A stretch of 64,000 nt of DNA from Enterococcus faecalis (GCF_029024925.1 NZ_CP118962.1:1768001-1832000); one strand, 5' to 3'. Positions 43,782-54,769 are shown, numbered from the stretch's first letter. A program made the numbers and translations. Notes: generated by a model not told the origin, from the letters alone.

Positions 43782-43877
43782 TGACTAAGTTATACACAGA
43801 AAAGTTATCCACAATTTGAATTTTTAATTTTTCTCTTTTTCTTATTTTAAAAAAAATAGGCATATAAAACAAAAAAG

Positions 43878-43923
43878 AAAAGCGGATATTTACTGGTTTT
43901 ATGACCAGCATATCCGCTTTTCT
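43878..43923. terminator. Bidirectional terminator between MFS gene and mnmA
   Basis: AAAGCGGATAT pairs with ATATCCGCTTT, enclosing a smaller CTGG/CCAG hairpin; runs of A and T flank it between convergent genes. Confidence 0.85.
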
Positions 43924-43967
43924 TTTGGTTAACTCTGCGCTTTTTGTTTCACAACTCGTGAAACTTT

Positions 43968-45107
<1,140 letters not shown>

Positions 45108-45267
45108 TCAATTAGATTCTGAAATCATCCACGATTTGAAGGTCGTAACTTTTCAGTGCTTTTCATTATACTATTTTTTTGAAATAAGTAAAGCAAGCCG
45201 GGCGTATAATGAGAAAATACTTGGAACAAAGACACAGCCAACAAGCTGTTGCTTTCAAAGAAACAGA

Positions 45268-45310
45268 AAACCTGAAGGAACAAGCTACTTTCACTTGTTT
45301 CTTCAGGTTT
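45268..45310 (-). terminator. Terminator of the DUF1831 gene
   Basis: Arms 45268-45284 and 45294-45310 (AACCTGAAG...CTTCAGGTT) pair with two mismatches just 3' of the gene. Confidence 0.7.
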
Positions 45311-45317
45311 CTCTAAA

Positions 45318-45662
45318 TTATTCTACTTTCTCTAATACACCACGACTAATTAAGCCATCCATTAAGAAAAAGTATTTTTCTTTACTCATTTCATGTTGTT
45401 CATTCTTGAAAATATTCATTGGTTTTAAACCATTTGCCGTTGTAATGGACATTTTCAACTCTTTTAGATCAGCAGTGATCGTAATTTTCAATTTGAAGCC
45501 TTCATTTCTCTGAGGCGTTGGATCTAAGGAACGAATCAATTGAAAGTTCCCTGATTTTGTTTCAGTAAAGCCGTTATCTTTTAATGTATAGCGTTTTGCA
45601 CTAGGATGTACTTTGTAAAAAACTGTTGAGCCTTCAACAGCAGCCGTTGTTGTAAATGCCAT
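45318..45662 (-). CDS. DUF1831-family protein
   Basis: A 114-residue protein of the DUF1831 family found in Lactobacillales beside cysteine desulfurase and mnmA. It has an alternating beta/alpha pattern and a C-terminal helix (KEKYFFLMDGLISRGVLEKVE). Genomic context suggests a role in tRNA thiolation or desulfurase regulation, but no activity is established. ATG 45662 after GAGGTGG is chosen. Confidence 0.75.
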   Translation of the reverse strand: MAFTTTAAVEGSTVFYKVHPSAKRYTLKDNGFTETKSGNFQLIRSLDPTPQRNEGFKLKITITADLKELKMSITTANGLKPMNIFKNEQHEMSKEKYFFLMDGLISRGVLEKVE

Positions 45663-45729
45663 GGGTTCCACCTCGTTATTTTCATTGTTATCTTCATTAT
45701 AGCGAAAACCTTTAGCTGCCGCAATCAGA

Positions 45730-46875
45730 TTATTTTTTCAATTGTTGAATCACTGCAACTAGTACTTCAGAAAAAGTCGCAATTTCTTCTGGTGTGTTCC
45801 CGTAGCCAAAACTAATCCGGATTGATTCTTTAATAGCTGAGGAATTTTCTCCATACATCGCTGTCAACACGTGCGAAGGATCCACAGTTCCCGCTGTACA
45901 AGCCGAGCCTGTTGAAATCGCAATACCTCTTAAGTCCAAATGCATTAAGAGCAAATCACTGGGAATTCCTTTTAAATGAAGATTTAAGACATGCGCTAAA
46001 CGATTGGTTGGTTCACCATTAATTGAAAAATCAATATTGGCTTCTTCTAACGCTTTTAAAATAATCGTTTGAAAACTTTGATAAGCTGTTTTTCTTGCTT
46101 GCTTTTCTGTAGAAGTTAGTAATGAAACGGCAGTACCCATGCCAATAATTCCAGCTAAGTTTTCCGTGCCCGCACGTCGTTTTTCTTCTTGTTCCCCACC
46201 ATGTAAAAGAGGTGGTAATTGGATTGCATCGCTTTTAAATAAAAAACCTACGCCTTTTGGACCATTGATTTTATGAGCGGAAATACTTAATAAGTCGATC
46301 CCTAATTCATGAGGTAAAATGACTTCACTTCCATAAGCTTGGACGGCATCTGTATGAAAAATCGCCGAATGATTTTTAAGAATTGCACCAACTTCAGCAA
46401 TCGGTAATCGATTTCCAATTTCATTATTGCCATACATCATTGAAACCAAGATCGTTTCTTCGCGTAAAGATTTTTTGAATTGATCCATTGAAATCTGACC
46501 ATTTTCATTCACAGGCAAGTAAGTCACTTCAAAGCCTAGCGTTTCTAAATATTCCATCGTTCGTAACACAGCGGGATGTTCAATTGCCGTAGTAATAATA
46601 TGTTTTCCTTCTTTTTGACGAGAAAAAGCAACTGCCAAGATAGCTGTGTTATCCCCTTCTGTGCCACCACTATTAAAAATAATTTCGTGGGGTTTGGCTT
46701 GTAAGCTCTCGGCAATCGTTTGACGCACTTCTTCCAGAAGACCGTGTGCCTTTCGTCCAAACTGATGAATACTTGATGGATTGCCAAAAGTCGTTTGCAT
46801 ATTTTCAGTCATCGCTTGAATGACCGTTGGATGAAGCGGTGTTGTTGCCGCATGATCTAAATAAATGGGTTCCAA
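45730..46875 (-). CDS. Cysteine desulfurase (NifS/IscS type)
   Basis: A 381-residue PLP enzyme. HTDAVQAYG contributes cofactor contacts, SISAHKINGPKGVGFLF carries the PLP Lys, and AISTGSACTAGTVDPSHVL carries the sulfur-accepting Cys. It strips sulfur from cysteine and probably hands it to MnmA, as YrvO does in Bacillus subtilis. Grouped with the DUF1831 gene and mnmA. Confidence 0.92.
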   Translation of the reverse strand: MEPIYLDHAATTPLHPTVIQAMTENMQTTFGNPSSIHQFGRKAHGLLEEVRQTIAESLQAKPHEIIFNSGGTEGDNTAILAVAFSRQKEGKHIITTAIEHPAVLRTMEYLETLGFEVTYLPVNENGQISMDQFKKSLREETILVSMMYGNNEIGNRLPIAEVGAILKNHSAIFHTDAVQAYGSEVILPHELGIDLLSISAHKINGPKGVGFLFKSDAIQLPPLLHGGEQEEKRRAGTENLAGIIGMGTAVSLLTSTEKQARKTAYQSFQTIILKALEEANIDFSINGEPTNRLAHVLNLHLKGIPSDLLLMHLDLRGIAISTGSACTAGTVDPSHVLTAMYGENSSAIKESIRISFGYGNTPEEIATFSEVLVAVIQQLKK

Positions 46876-46975
46876 ATGACTCGTCCCTTTCCTTATGTTC
46901 TGGCGTTATTCTAGCATAAAAAGCTTAAAACACAAAATCAGAATACTTTCTCTTCTATTTATTAAAGAGATAAGA

Positions 46976-47020
46976 AAAATAGGCCCAACACTATTAAAGT
47001 TGTTAGACCTATTTCTAGTT
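46976..47020 (-). terminator. Terminator of prs
   Basis: AAATAGG-CCAACAC pairs with GTTGTT-CCTATTT across a short loop, immediately 3' of the prs stop in the minus direction. Confidence 0.7.
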
Positions 47021-47031
47021 TAAGGAATCAC

Positions 47032-48006
47032 TTATTCTCCTTTTGGTTCTAAACGGAATAATGGACTCATTGGTTTATTTTCATGAATACGAAGTAACGC
47101 TTCCCCCATTAATTCAGCGCAAGAAATAATATTCAAGGTTGCTGGTTGGCGGTCTGCTGTCGTATAAACAGAGTCAGTAATACTAATTTCCTTAATTGGC
47201 GCATTTTCTAAGGTTGCTTTTGCGCCTTCTGATAACAAACCATGCGAGGTGCAAGCATACACTTCTTGCGCACCATTTTTCATTAAAACTTCCGCCGCTG
47301 TGGCTAACGTTTGACCAGTATTCAAAATGTCATCAACAAGAATACATTTTTTCCCAGCGACATTCCCAATAACGTAACCTTCTTGGCGCACCCCATCAAT
47401 CTCTTCATGGTCGACAATTGCTAAGGTCGCATCTAAGTACTCCGATAAACTACGTGCGCGTTGAACGCCACTGTTTTTAGGCGAAACAATCACAATTTCT
47501 TCCCCTACTAATGCTTGTTGACGATAATAATGAGCAAACAAAGGCATTGTAAATAAATTATCTACTGGGATATCAAAAAATCCTTGGACTTGAACAGTAT
47601 GCAAGTCTAATGTTAACAAACGTGTTGCGCCTGCCTCTACCAACATATTAGCAACTAATTTCGCAGTAATGGGTTCTCTTGGTTTCGCTGTGCGGTCTTG
47701 GCGAGCATAACCATAGTAAGGCAAAATAACATTAATTGTTTTTGCGCTAGCACGTTTTAATGCATCAATTAAAATAAGCAATTCCATCAAATGATCATTT
47801 ACAGGGGCATTCGTTGCTTGGATGATGTAGACATGATCGCCACGAATACTTTCTTCAATATTAATTTGAATTTCGCCATCACTAAATTGGCGCACGGTGC
47901 TTTTTCCTAATTCTGTTCCTACTGATGCTGCGATTTTTTCAGCAAGTGGTCGATTTGCATTTAAACTGAAGATGCGTAAGGTGTCATCTTGATAGTTTTC
48001 GGTCAT
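47032..48006 (-). CDS. prs: Ribose-phosphate pyrophosphokinase
   Basis: A 324-residue PRPP synthetase with the PRPP-binding loop [18 protein letters not shown], the flexible-loop region around [16 protein letters not shown], and [12 protein letters not shown]. It makes PRPP from ribose 5-phosphate and ATP for nucleotide synthesis. ATG 48006 follows GGAGG. E. faecalis carries more than one prs gene; the PKN in VSPKNSG departs from the usual PDxGG, so this may be the less canonical paralogue. Confidence 0.9.
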   Translation of the reverse strand: MTENYQDDTLRIFSLNANRPLAEKIAASVGTELGKSTVRQFSDGEIQINIEESIRGDHVYIIQATNAPVNDHLMELLILIDALKRASAKTINVILPYYGYARQDRTAKPREPITAKLVANMLVEAGATRLLTLDLHTVQVQGFFDIPVDNLFTMPLFAHYYRQQALVGEEIVIVSPKNSGVQRARSLSEYLDATLAIVDHEEIDGVRQEGYVIGNVAGKKCILVDDILNTGQTLATAAEVLMKNGAQEVYACTSHGLLSEGAKATLENAPIKEISITDSVYTTADRQPATLNIISCAELMGEALLRIHENKPMSPLFRLEPKGE

Positions 48007-48134
48007 GATATCCTCCGTCAATATAAAATAATAGTCGTTTTCATTCATATTCTACCATTTTTTGTCATAAAAATCATGGGATCCTCCTTAATTTATTGAA
48101 AGAAACGGTTTTCTTTGTGAAAAAAGCGCTTATA

Positions 48135-48150
48135 TTTAGGTGCACCTAAA
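48135..48150. promoter_or_regulatory. EfaR-type (DtxR-family) operator 1
   Basis: TTTAGGTGCACCTAAA is a perfect 16-bp palindrome of the TTAGG...CCTAA type bound by the manganese-sensing EfaR repressor. It lies just upstream of the efaCBA -35 box. Confidence 0.75.
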
Positions 48151-48156
48151 AATTGT

Positions 48157-48185
48157 TTGCATTTTCTTAAACTATCCCTTATACT
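48157..48185 (+). promoter_or_regulatory. efaCBA promoter
   Basis: TTGCAT (48157-48162) and TATACT (48180-48185) have 17-base spacing, flanked on both sides by DtxR-type operators. Confidence 0.75.
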
Positions 48186-48189
48186 GATT

Positions 48190-48204
48190 TTAAGGCAAAC
48201 CTAA
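48190..48204. promoter_or_regulatory. EfaR-type operator 2
   Basis: TTAAGGCAAACCTAA is an imperfect copy of the upstream palindrome, positioned at the likely transcription start; two sites allow firm manganese-dependent repression. Confidence 0.65.
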
Positions 48205-48218
48205 AAAGGAGGAATTTC

Positions 48219-48968
48219 ATGAGAAAAAGCTTTAACTTAGCTGTTCAAGCGTTAACCGTTCAATATCAAGGACGGACCGCTTTAAATAATATCCACGTTA
48301 CTATTCCCTCCGGTAAAATTACTGGAATTATCGGACCAAATGGTGCTGGAAAGTCAACATTTATTAAAGGGTTATTAGGCTTGATTAAAACAAAGGAACG
48401 TGATGTTTTGTTAAATAATCAAGCGATTGACCAACAAAAAACAACCATTGCCTATGTAGAACAACGTAGCGCCTTGGATCTTAGTTTCCCAATTAGCGTT
48501 TTTGAAACGGTCTTGCTAGGAACCTATCCAAACTTGGGACTATTAAAACGCCCAGGAAAGAAAGAAAAGCAAGCAGCCATGGCTGCATTAAAAATGGTGC
48601 AATTAGAAGACTATGCGCAACGCCAGATTGGCGAACTTTCTGGTGGCCAATTACAACGTGTGTTTATCGCCCGTGTTTTGGCCCAAGGTGCTGAGGTGAT
48701 TTTTTTAGATGAACCTTTCGTCGGCATTGATATGTCTAGTGAAAAAGTGATTATGGATATTCTCAAATCATTAAAAAATCAAGGTAAAATGATTATCATT
48801 GTTCACCATGATTTGCACAAAGTGTCCCACTATTTTGATGAATTAATCGTTTTGAAAAACCGGCTAATTGCTGCGGGTCCTGTTGAACAAACGTTTACTG
48901 CAGAAACGCTCCAAGAAGCATACGGTGATTTGTTAGGTGATTTATTAATACAGGGGGTTGCAAAATGA
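48219..48968 (+). CDS. efaC: EfaC, manganese ABC transporter ATPase
   Basis: A 249-residue ATPase with GPNGAGKSTFIKG, signature LSGGQLQRVFIAR and Walker B VIFLDEPFVGID. It drives manganese import through EfaB with lipoprotein EfaA. AAGGAGG precedes the ATG; it overlaps efaB by 4 bases. Confidence 0.95.
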   Translation: MRKSFNLAVQALTVQYQGRTALNNIHVTIPSGKITGIIGPNGAGKSTFIKGLLGLIKTKERDVLLNNQAIDQQKTTIAYVEQRSALDLSFPISVFETVLLGTYPNLGLLKRPGKKEKQAAMAALKMVQLEDYAQRQIGELSGGQLQRVFIARVLAQGAEVIFLDEPFVGIDMSSEKVIMDILKSLKNQGKMIIIVHHDLHKVSHYFDELIVLKNRLIAAGPVEQTFTAETLQEAYGDLLGDLLIQGVAK

Positions 48969-49834
48969 TTGCTGCATTTATTGATGGTTTATTCCGTTAT
49001 CAATTTTTACAAAATGCCCTTTTGACGTCTGTAATTGTCGGACTCATTTCAGGGGTAATTGGTTCATTCATTATTTTACGTGGGATGTCTTTGATGGGTG
49101 ATGCGATTTCCCATGCTGTTTTACCAGGGGTCGCTGTTTCTTATATGTTTGGTTTCAATTATATTTTTGGCGCTTCTATTTTTGGCTTATTAGCTGCATT
49201 ATCAATCGGCTTTATTACCCAAAAAAGTCCACTAAAAAATGATACTGCCATTGGTGTTGTCTTTAGTTCTTTTTTTGCTTTAGGGATTATTTTTATCTCT
49301 TTTGCAAAAAGTTCCACCGATTTATATCATATTCTGTTTGGAAATGTATTAGCGGTCGCAGATACCGATATTTTAATTACTTGTGTCGTCGGCGTGATTG
49401 TTTTGATTTTTGTGGCATTGTTTTATAAAGAGTTGCAACTCACTTCTTTTGATCCCACAATGGCTCAGGCCTATGGTTTAAATATTCAATTTTTCCACTA
49501 TGCATTGATGTTTTTACTAACATTAGTCGCTGTTTCTTCTTTGCAAACCGTCGGAACTATTTTAGTCATTGCCATGCTGATTACGCCAGCGGCAACAGCT
49601 TATCTATTAACAAATCACTTACCGACAATGATTGGCTTAGCCTCTACTTTTGGGATTTTAAGTTCAGTGATTGGCCTATTCTTTAGTTATTCTTATAACT
49701 TAGCTTCTGGTGCGACGATTGTTTTAACCGCCGCCTTATTCTTTTTATTGGCTTTCTTTTTCTCACCAAAGAAAGGCCTAGTATTTGTAAACCGTGAGAA
49801 AGAAATGGAGGAATCAACGAATGAAAAAATTTAG
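48965..49834 (+). CDS. efaB: EfaB, manganese ABC transporter permease
   Basis: A 289-residue permease of the metal ABC-3 family with about eight membrane segments and the conserved [16 protein letters not shown] and [14 protein letters not shown] segments. It forms the manganese channel. The gene overlaps efaA by 14 bases. Confidence 0.95.
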   Translation: MIAAFIDGLFRYQFLQNALLTSVIVGLISGVIGSFIILRGMSLMGDAISHAVLPGVAVSYMFGFNYIFGASIFGLLAALSIGFITQKSPLKNDTAIGVVFSSFFALGIIFISFAKSSTDLYHILFGNVLAVADTDILITCVVGVIVLIFVALFYKELQLTSFDPTMAQAYGLNIQFFHYALMFLLTLVAVSSLQTVGTILVIAMLITPAATAYLLTNHLPTMIGLASTFGILSSVIGLFFSYSYNLASGATIVLTAALFFLLAFFFSPKKGLVFVNREKEMEESTNEKI

Positions 49835-50747
49835 TTTATTTTTTTTAACACTTTTAGCAGGGTTAACGTTAGCTGCTTGCGGGAATCAAGCAGCTGAAAA
49901 GAAAGAAAAATTAGCAATTGTGACAACGAACTCGATCTTATCCGATTTAGTGAAAAATGTTGGGCAAGACAAAATTGAGCTGCATAGTATTGTGCCAATT
50001 GGGACAGACCCTCACGAATATGAACCGTTACCAGAAGACATTGCGAAAGCTTCTGAAGCGGACATTTTATTCTTTAACGGCTTGAACTTAGAAACAGGCG
50101 GAAATGGCTGGTTTAACAAATTAATGAAAACGGCCAAAAAAGTTGAGAATAAAGATTACTTTTCTACAAGCAAAAATGTTACGCCACAATATTTAACAAG
50201 TGCCGGTCAAGAACAAACAGAAGATCCGCATGCTTGGTTAGACATTGAAAATGGCATTAAATATGTAGAAAACATTCGTGACGTGTTAGTAGAAAAAGAT
50301 CCAAAAAATAAAGATTTCTATACAGAAAACGCGAAAAATTATACCGAAAAACTTAGCAAACTACATGAGGAAGCCAAAGCTAAATTCGCTGATATTCCTG
50401 ATGATAAAAAATTATTAGTTACAAGTGAAGGTGCCTTTAAATATTTCTCCAAAGCTTATGATTTAAATGCCGCTTATATTTGGGAAATTAACACAGAAAG
50501 TCAAGGAACACCTGAACAAATGACCACGATTATTGATACCATTAAGAAATCAAAAGCACCTGTGTTATTTGTTGAAACCAGTGTCGATAAACGTAGTATG
50601 GAACGGGTCTCAAAAGAAGTGAAACGACCAATTTACGATACACTTTTCACAGACTCCCTTGCCAAAGAAGGAACAGAAGGCGATACGTACTACAGCATGA
50701 TGAACTGGAATTTAACAAAAATCCATGATGGCTTAATGAGTAAATAA
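49821..50747 (+). CDS. efaA: EfaA, manganese-binding lipoprotein (endocarditis antigen)
   Basis: A 308-residue cluster A-I binding protein. The signal and lipobox are [15 protein letters not shown]; predicted metal ligands lie in GTDPHEYEP (His), EDPHAWLD (His), [10 protein letters not shown] (Glu) and a later Asp (VETSVDK region). It captures manganese at the cell surface and is a known E. faecalis virulence-associated antigen. ATG 49821 is chosen from GGAGG and the signal peptide. Confidence 0.96.
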   Translation: MKKFSLFFLTLLAGLTLAACGNQAAEKKEKLAIVTTNSILSDLVKNVGQDKIELHSIVPIGTDPHEYEPLPEDIAKASEADILFFNGLNLETGGNGWFNKLMKTAKKVENKDYFSTSKNVTPQYLTSAGQEQTEDPHAWLDIENGIKYVENIRDVLVEKDPKNKDFYTENAKNYTEKLSKLHEEAKAKFADIPDDKKLLVTSEGAFKYFSKAYDLNAAYIWEINTESQGTPEQMTTIIDTIKKSKAPVLFVETSVDKRSMERVSKEVKRPIYDTLFTDSLAKEGTEGDTYYSMMNWNLTKIHDGLMSK

Positions 50748-50749
50748 AT

Positions 50750-50806
50750 AATAAAGAAGAAAGAACCAAGTTGACTCCCCCTCAACTTGGTTCTTTCTTC
50801 TTTATT
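50750..50806. terminator. Bidirectional terminator between efaA and the ABC-F gene
   Basis: A perfect 25-bp inverted repeat (50750-50774, 50782-50806) with a seven-base loop lies between the convergent genes. Confidence 0.9.
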
Positions 50807-52340
50807 TAACTAATTCCTCAATATCAATTACTCGATCCACAATTTCTTCATAAAAATCTGCTTCATGGGAAACCAGAAAAACCGTTCCTGGGTAAACGTG
50901 AATTGCTTCTTGTAAACTTTTTTTGGCCGCTTCATCAATATGATTGGTTGGCTCATCTAAAAATAACAAATTACTAGTTTGCATCATTAGTTCCGCTAGT
51001 TTTACTTTTGTTTGCTCACCACCACTTAACAGGGCTAACGACTGCATTGCTAACTTATCTGGTAAACCTGCTCTAGCCAAATGACTTCTTCGCTCTTTAA
51101 TCGTTGTATCTGGAAAACGATCTGATAAATAGTCTAGCGGCGTTAACTGCTCATCAGGCCACGCTAAGTCTTGGGTAAAATAAGCAATTTTTGTATTCAG
51201 CGGATAATGAAATTCTCCATCTAATGAAGGAATCACTTTCGTCAACGTTTTAATTAATGTTGATTTGCCAATCCCATTAAAGCCTTTCAATGCGACTTTT
51301 TCACCGACATGAACCATTAAATCTAACGGTTCTAACAAAGGTTCCCGATAGCCGACAACTAACTTCTGGGTCGTTAGTGCTTGCGTTGCAACTAACCCTT
51401 GATAAGGAAATTCAATCGCTGGCTTAGTCAAGGAACCTGGCGGAGTCAATCGTTCTAACCGGTCCAATTGTTTTTGTCGACTTTTAGCCATCGTTGCTCG
51501 ATTTCCAGCTTTGTATTTACGAATATAGGCTTCCATTTTTTCAATTTTTTCTTGTTGGGCCTGATACTGTTTCAAATAGGTTTGTTTATTCTGCTCTTTT
51601 TGTGCAAAAGATTTTTCTACATTTCCAGTATATTTGGTTAACTTGCCAAACTCAATGTCTGCGATGCAATTCGTCACTTCATTTAAAAATTGATAATCAT
51701 GGGAGACTAATAGAAAGCTTCCTTCAAAATTATTCAGATAGCGAACAAGCCATTGAATATGTGTATCATCTAAATAGTTGGTGGGTTCATCTAAAAGTAA
51801 CACATCAGGGGCCTCTAACAATAATTTTGCTAAAATCACTTTTGAACGTTGACCACCGCTTAGCTCCCCTAACTTTTTATCCAAACCAATTGCTTGTAGT
51901 CCTAACCCATTGGCTAAATCCTGAATAATCGTGTCAATTTGGTAAAAATTACTTTCATCTAAATCTGTTTGTAACTTGCCTGCTTGTTCTAAAAGTTTTT
52001 CCGAAGCCGTTTGACTGTATTCTTCATAAAGTTTTGTCAGTTTCGCTTCTTTATCAAAAAGTTCTTGAAAGGCTTGTTTCAAAAAATCAACCATCGTTAG
52101 TGATTGTTCTACAGAAACGTGCTGATCCAAGTACCCAATCTTACAATTTTTTTGCCACTGAATCGTTCCTTCGTCTGGCAATACTTCCCCCGTTAAAATT
52201 TTAATTAAGGTGGATTTGCCGACACCATTTTGGCCAGTTAAGCCTAAATGATCCCCTTTATTCACTTGCAATGAAGTCTCTTCATACAAGACCTTTTCGC
52301 CAAATCGATGCGTTAAATGTTCAATAGTTAAAATACTCAT
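50802..52340 (-). CDS. ABC-F family ATPase (ribosome-associated)
   Basis: A 512-residue protein with two ATPase domains and no membrane segments: GQNGVGKST / LSGGQRSK / LLLDEPTNYLD, and GFNGIGKST / LLSGGEQTK / LLFLDEPTNHID. The linker between the domains (about residues 225-310) is the charged helical region KQYQAQQEKIEKMEAYIRKYKAGNRATMAKSRQKQ typical of ABC-F factors that bind the ribosomal E site. Some such proteins protect ribosomes from antibiotics, others act in translation. The leader-peptide/terminator arrangement upstream favours an inducible antibiotic-response role, which is inference. Confidence 0.85.
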   Translation of the reverse strand: MSILTIEHLTHRFGEKVLYEETSLQVNKGDHLGLTGQNGVGKSTLIKILTGEVLPDEGTIQWQKNCKIGYLDQHVSVEQSLTMVDFLKQAFQELFDKEAKLTKLYEEYSQTASEKLLEQAGKLQTDLDESNFYQIDTIIQDLANGLGLQAIGLDKKLGELSGGQRSKVILAKLLLEAPDVLLLDEPTNYLDDTHIQWLVRYLNNFEGSFLLVSHDYQFLNEVTNCIADIEFGKLTKYTGNVEKSFAQKEQNKQTYLKQYQAQQEKIEKMEAYIRKYKAGNRATMAKSRQKQLDRLERLTPPGSLTKPAIEFPYQGLVATQALTTQKLVVGYREPLLEPLDLMVHVGEKVALKGFNGIGKSTLIKTLTKVIPSLDGEFHYPLNTKIAYFTQDLAWPDEQLTPLDYLSDRFPDTTIKERRSHLARAGLPDKLAMQSLALLSGGEQTKVKLAELMMQTSNLLFLDEPTNHIDEAAKKSLQEAIHVYPGTVFLVSHEADFYEEIVDRVIDIEELVK

Positions 52341-52382
52341 TTTCGTCACTTCTTTCTTGTTAACTGATTATTTTGGGACAAC

Positions 52383-52409
52383 AAAAAAAGAACCACGTCT
52401 GCACGTCGT
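52383..52409 (-). terminator. Putative attenuator terminator before the ABC-F gene
   Basis: On the minus strand ACGACGT and ACGTGGT pair with one mismatch around a GCAG loop and run into a T-stretch. It lies about 45-70 bases before the ABC-F start and after the leader ORF, so it would stop transcription before the gene unless opened. Confidence 0.6.
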
Positions 52410-52487
52410 CCATCCTGACAGAAATCCCGACAACCGCTTGTACGTACACTCAAATAAGACTAGCTTTTCTAGTCAAAAAATGTGCTA

Positions 52488-52595
52488 TCAAGCGATGAAG
52501 AAATTAATTGCTCGGCTCCACAACAGTGCTTCATCTGTTCTTAAACTATCGGGAGCTACTTTTCTTGTTAATTTATCAGTTAAAACAAAAAACAT
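52488..52595 (-). CDS. Leader peptide of the ABC-F gene (35 aa)
   Basis: ATG at 52595, preceded by AAAGGTGATTCAC, opens a 35-codon frame beginning MFFVLTDKLTRKVAPDS and ending FFIA. It lies between a promoter-like element and the attenuator-like terminator. The coding bases TCCCGATA (plus 52547-52554) can pair with TGTCGGGA (plus 52425-52432) downstream, suggesting alternative folds that depend on ribosome position. The peptide itself is unlike known proteins. Confidence 0.55.
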   Translation of the reverse strand: MFFVLTDKLTRKVAPDSLRTDEALLWSRAINFFIA

Positions 52596-52619
52596 GTGAA
52601 TCACCTTTCTTATGCTTGT

Positions 52620-52647
52620 ATTCTACCATAGAATGACAAGAAAGCAA
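52620..52647 (-). promoter_or_regulatory. Promoter of the ABC-F leader
   Basis: On the minus strand TTGCTT (52647-52642) and TAGAAT (52625-52620) are 16 bases apart, with TGG directly before the -10 (extended -10). The leader would be about 270 bases. Confidence 0.5.
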
Positions 52648-52709
52648 GCCACGTTGGTTTATAACGAAAGGAGCCCACAAACCATCATTTTGTCGGCTCC
52701 CTATCCCTA

Positions 52710-53903
52710 TTATTCTGATAAATAGTTTAATGCATAGCGTACGTGGTACTCTGCTGCTAAAAGTAAGGCACGTTCATCAATATCAAATTGTTCATGATGG
52801 TGTCCAAAATGAGTAGCAGGATTTTCAGGGTTTCGTGAACCGACCCGTCCATAGATACCAGGAATTACCGCTAAGTAATCAGCAAAATCATCCGCCCCTA
52901 AACTTTTAGGATGATCGGTCACAACATTTTCAAAACCAACAATTTCACTGGCTACCTGCTGTGCACGGTTGGTTGCTTGTTCTTCATTAATTAATGGATT
53001 CGCTGCTGCATAAACAGAAAAATCAGCAATTTCTGTGCGATGAGACTGGGCAATTTCATGGGCAATTTCTTCGACTCGTTGTAAAACAAATTGGCGCGTT
53101 TCCTGACTAAATGTTCGAACAGTACCTTCAATGGTTGCCTGGTTTGCTACAATATTATAGCGTGTTCCTGCTTGTAAAACGCCAATTCCTACTACGACAG
53201 AATCTAAAGGATCAATCTCGCGAGCTACAATTTTTTGTAATTCCACAACGATACTGGCCGCTGCTAAAACAGCATCCCGGCCATTCTGTGGTTGGGCGAC
53301 GTGACTACTTTGACCACTGACTTCAATTTTAAAAATATCACAAGAGGCGTTGGTGGCGCCTTTGGTAGCGACTAATTTTCCGACCGGCACACTAGAATCT
53401 AAATGAATCCCAAACACTTGGTCGATTGCTTCTAAATAATTTCCTTCCACAAATTGTCGCGCGCCTGCACCAATTTCTTCAGCGGGCTGAAAGGCCAGTT
53501 TAATCGTTCCTGAAAAGGTATCCTGATGTTTTTTGAGCACTTTAGCTGCACCTAGCAATGCTGCCGCATGACCATCGTGTCCACAAGCATGATTGAGTCC
53601 TGGATTTTTAGAAGCATAGGCAGTACCTGTTGCATCTGGCAATTCCAACGCATCAATATCTGCACGTAACAAAATCGTTTTGCCAGCGCCAAGACCTCCT
53701 TCAATGGTTGCTAAAACACCCGTTTCCCCTACTTCTACAAAAGGAATAGCTAAGGCTAGTAGTTCTTCTTTAATTCGCTTAATCGTTTCATATTCTTTTA
53801 AACTTGCTTCAGGGTATTGATGAAAATGACGTCTTAAATGGATTATCCATTCCTTTTCTGTAGCAATAGCTTCTTGGATTGTTTGAATCGTTGTTGTACT
53901 CAT
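52710..53903 (-). CDS. M20-family amidohydrolase
   Basis: A 397-residue zinc hydrolase of the M20D type with metal-binding HACGHDGHAAALLGAA and FQPAEEIGAGA, and the dimerisation domain around residues 185-300. The family includes N-acyl amino-acid hydrolases. It follows metQ by 14 bases and shares its transcript, so release of methionine from an N-acylated or modified form is a reasonable guess; substrate not known. AGGAGG precedes the ATG. Confidence 0.87.
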   Translation of the reverse strand: MSTTTIQTIQEAIATEKEWIIHLRRHFHQYPEASLKEYETIKRIKEELLALAIPFVEVGETGVLATIEGGLGAGKTILLRADIDALELPDATGTAYASKNPGLNHACGHDGHAAALLGAAKVLKKHQDTFSGTIKLAFQPAEEIGAGARQFVEGNYLEAIDQVFGIHLDSSVPVGKLVATKGATNASCDIFKIEVSGQSSHVAQPQNGRDAVLAAASIVVELQKIVAREIDPLDSVVVGIGVLQAGTRYNIVANQATIEGTVRTFSQETRQFVLQRVEEIAHEIAQSHRTEIADFSVYAAANPLINEEQATNRAQQVASEIVGFENVVTDHPKSLGADDFADYLAVIPGIYGRVGSRNPENPATHFGHHHEQFDIDERALLLAAEYHVRYALNYLSE

Positions 53904-53917
53904 TATAAATGCCTCCT

Positions 53918-54751
53918 TTATTTTTTACCAAATGTTTCCCAGGCTGGAACATTGGCGCCTTTTGATGTTTCTGCAATGACCTTTTTCGTTTCTTCTTGTT
54001 GATATTCTTCTACAACTTTTTGATAAAGTTTATTCTCTTGATCTTCTTCTCTGGCCACGACAATGTTCACATAAGGTTTCGCTTTTTCGTTTACAGGTTC
54101 TAAGAAAATTGCATCTTTATCTGGTGTATACCCAGCATCGACAGCCATGCCGCTATTGATCACTGAAGCATCGACATCTTGTAAAGCACGCGCTGTTTGC
54201 GTAGCATCTAATTCAGTTATTTTCAATTGGCGTTTATTTTCAGTAATATCACTGACAGTCGGTAGTTGCTGTTTCGCAGGATCAACTTTTATCAGTCCTG
54301 CAGTTTGTAATAAAATTAACGCCCGCCCACCATTCGTTGGGTCATTAGGAATAGCAATTTCTCCGCCGTCTTTAATTTTCGTGATATCTTTCAATTTATT
54401 AGCGTAAATTCCCAATGGTGCATTGACTGTATTGCCAATTGATACTAATTTCGTCCCATGTTCTTTATTGTAATTGTCTAAAAAGATTTGATGCTGAAAG
54501 GCATTTAAATCAATTTCTTTTTCTGCTAATGCTGCGTTTGGTTGCGTATAGTCTGTAAATTCTACCAATTGTAGATCAATATTTTTCTTTTTCAAACGCT
54601 CTTTGACCGATTCCCATTCATCGTTTTTTGTTCCTACAACCCCTAGTTTAACGGTTTCTGTCTTAGTATCCTTCGCAGACCCCGATGCACAACCTGCAAT
54701 CGTAAAAGCTAATACCCCAATAAGTCCAATTAATTTACTAAATTTTTTCAT
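53918..54751 (-). CDS. metQ: MetQ-type methionine-binding lipoprotein
   Basis: A 277-residue NlpA-family lipoprotein with signal and lipobox VLAFTIAGC. KLGVVGTKNDEWESVKERLKKKNIDLQLVEFTDYTQPN and AFQHQIFLDNY are hallmark segments. It captures methionine for MetNI. The met T-box upstream supports methionine as the ligand. Confidence 0.92.
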   Translation of the reverse strand: MKKFSKLIGLIGVLAFTIAGCASGSAKDTKTETVKLGVVGTKNDEWESVKERLKKKNIDLQLVEFTDYTQPNAALAEKEIDLNAFQHQIFLDNYNKEHGTKLVSIGNTVNAPLGIYANKLKDITKIKDGGEIAIPNDPTNGGRALILLQTAGLIKVDPAKQQLPTVSDITENKRQLKITELDATQTARALQDVDASVINSGMAVDAGYTPDKDAIFLEPVNEKAKPYVNIVVAREEDQENKLYQKVVEEYQQEETKKVIAETSKGANVPAWETFGKK

Positions 54752-54769
54752 TTGTCATTTCTCCTTTTT

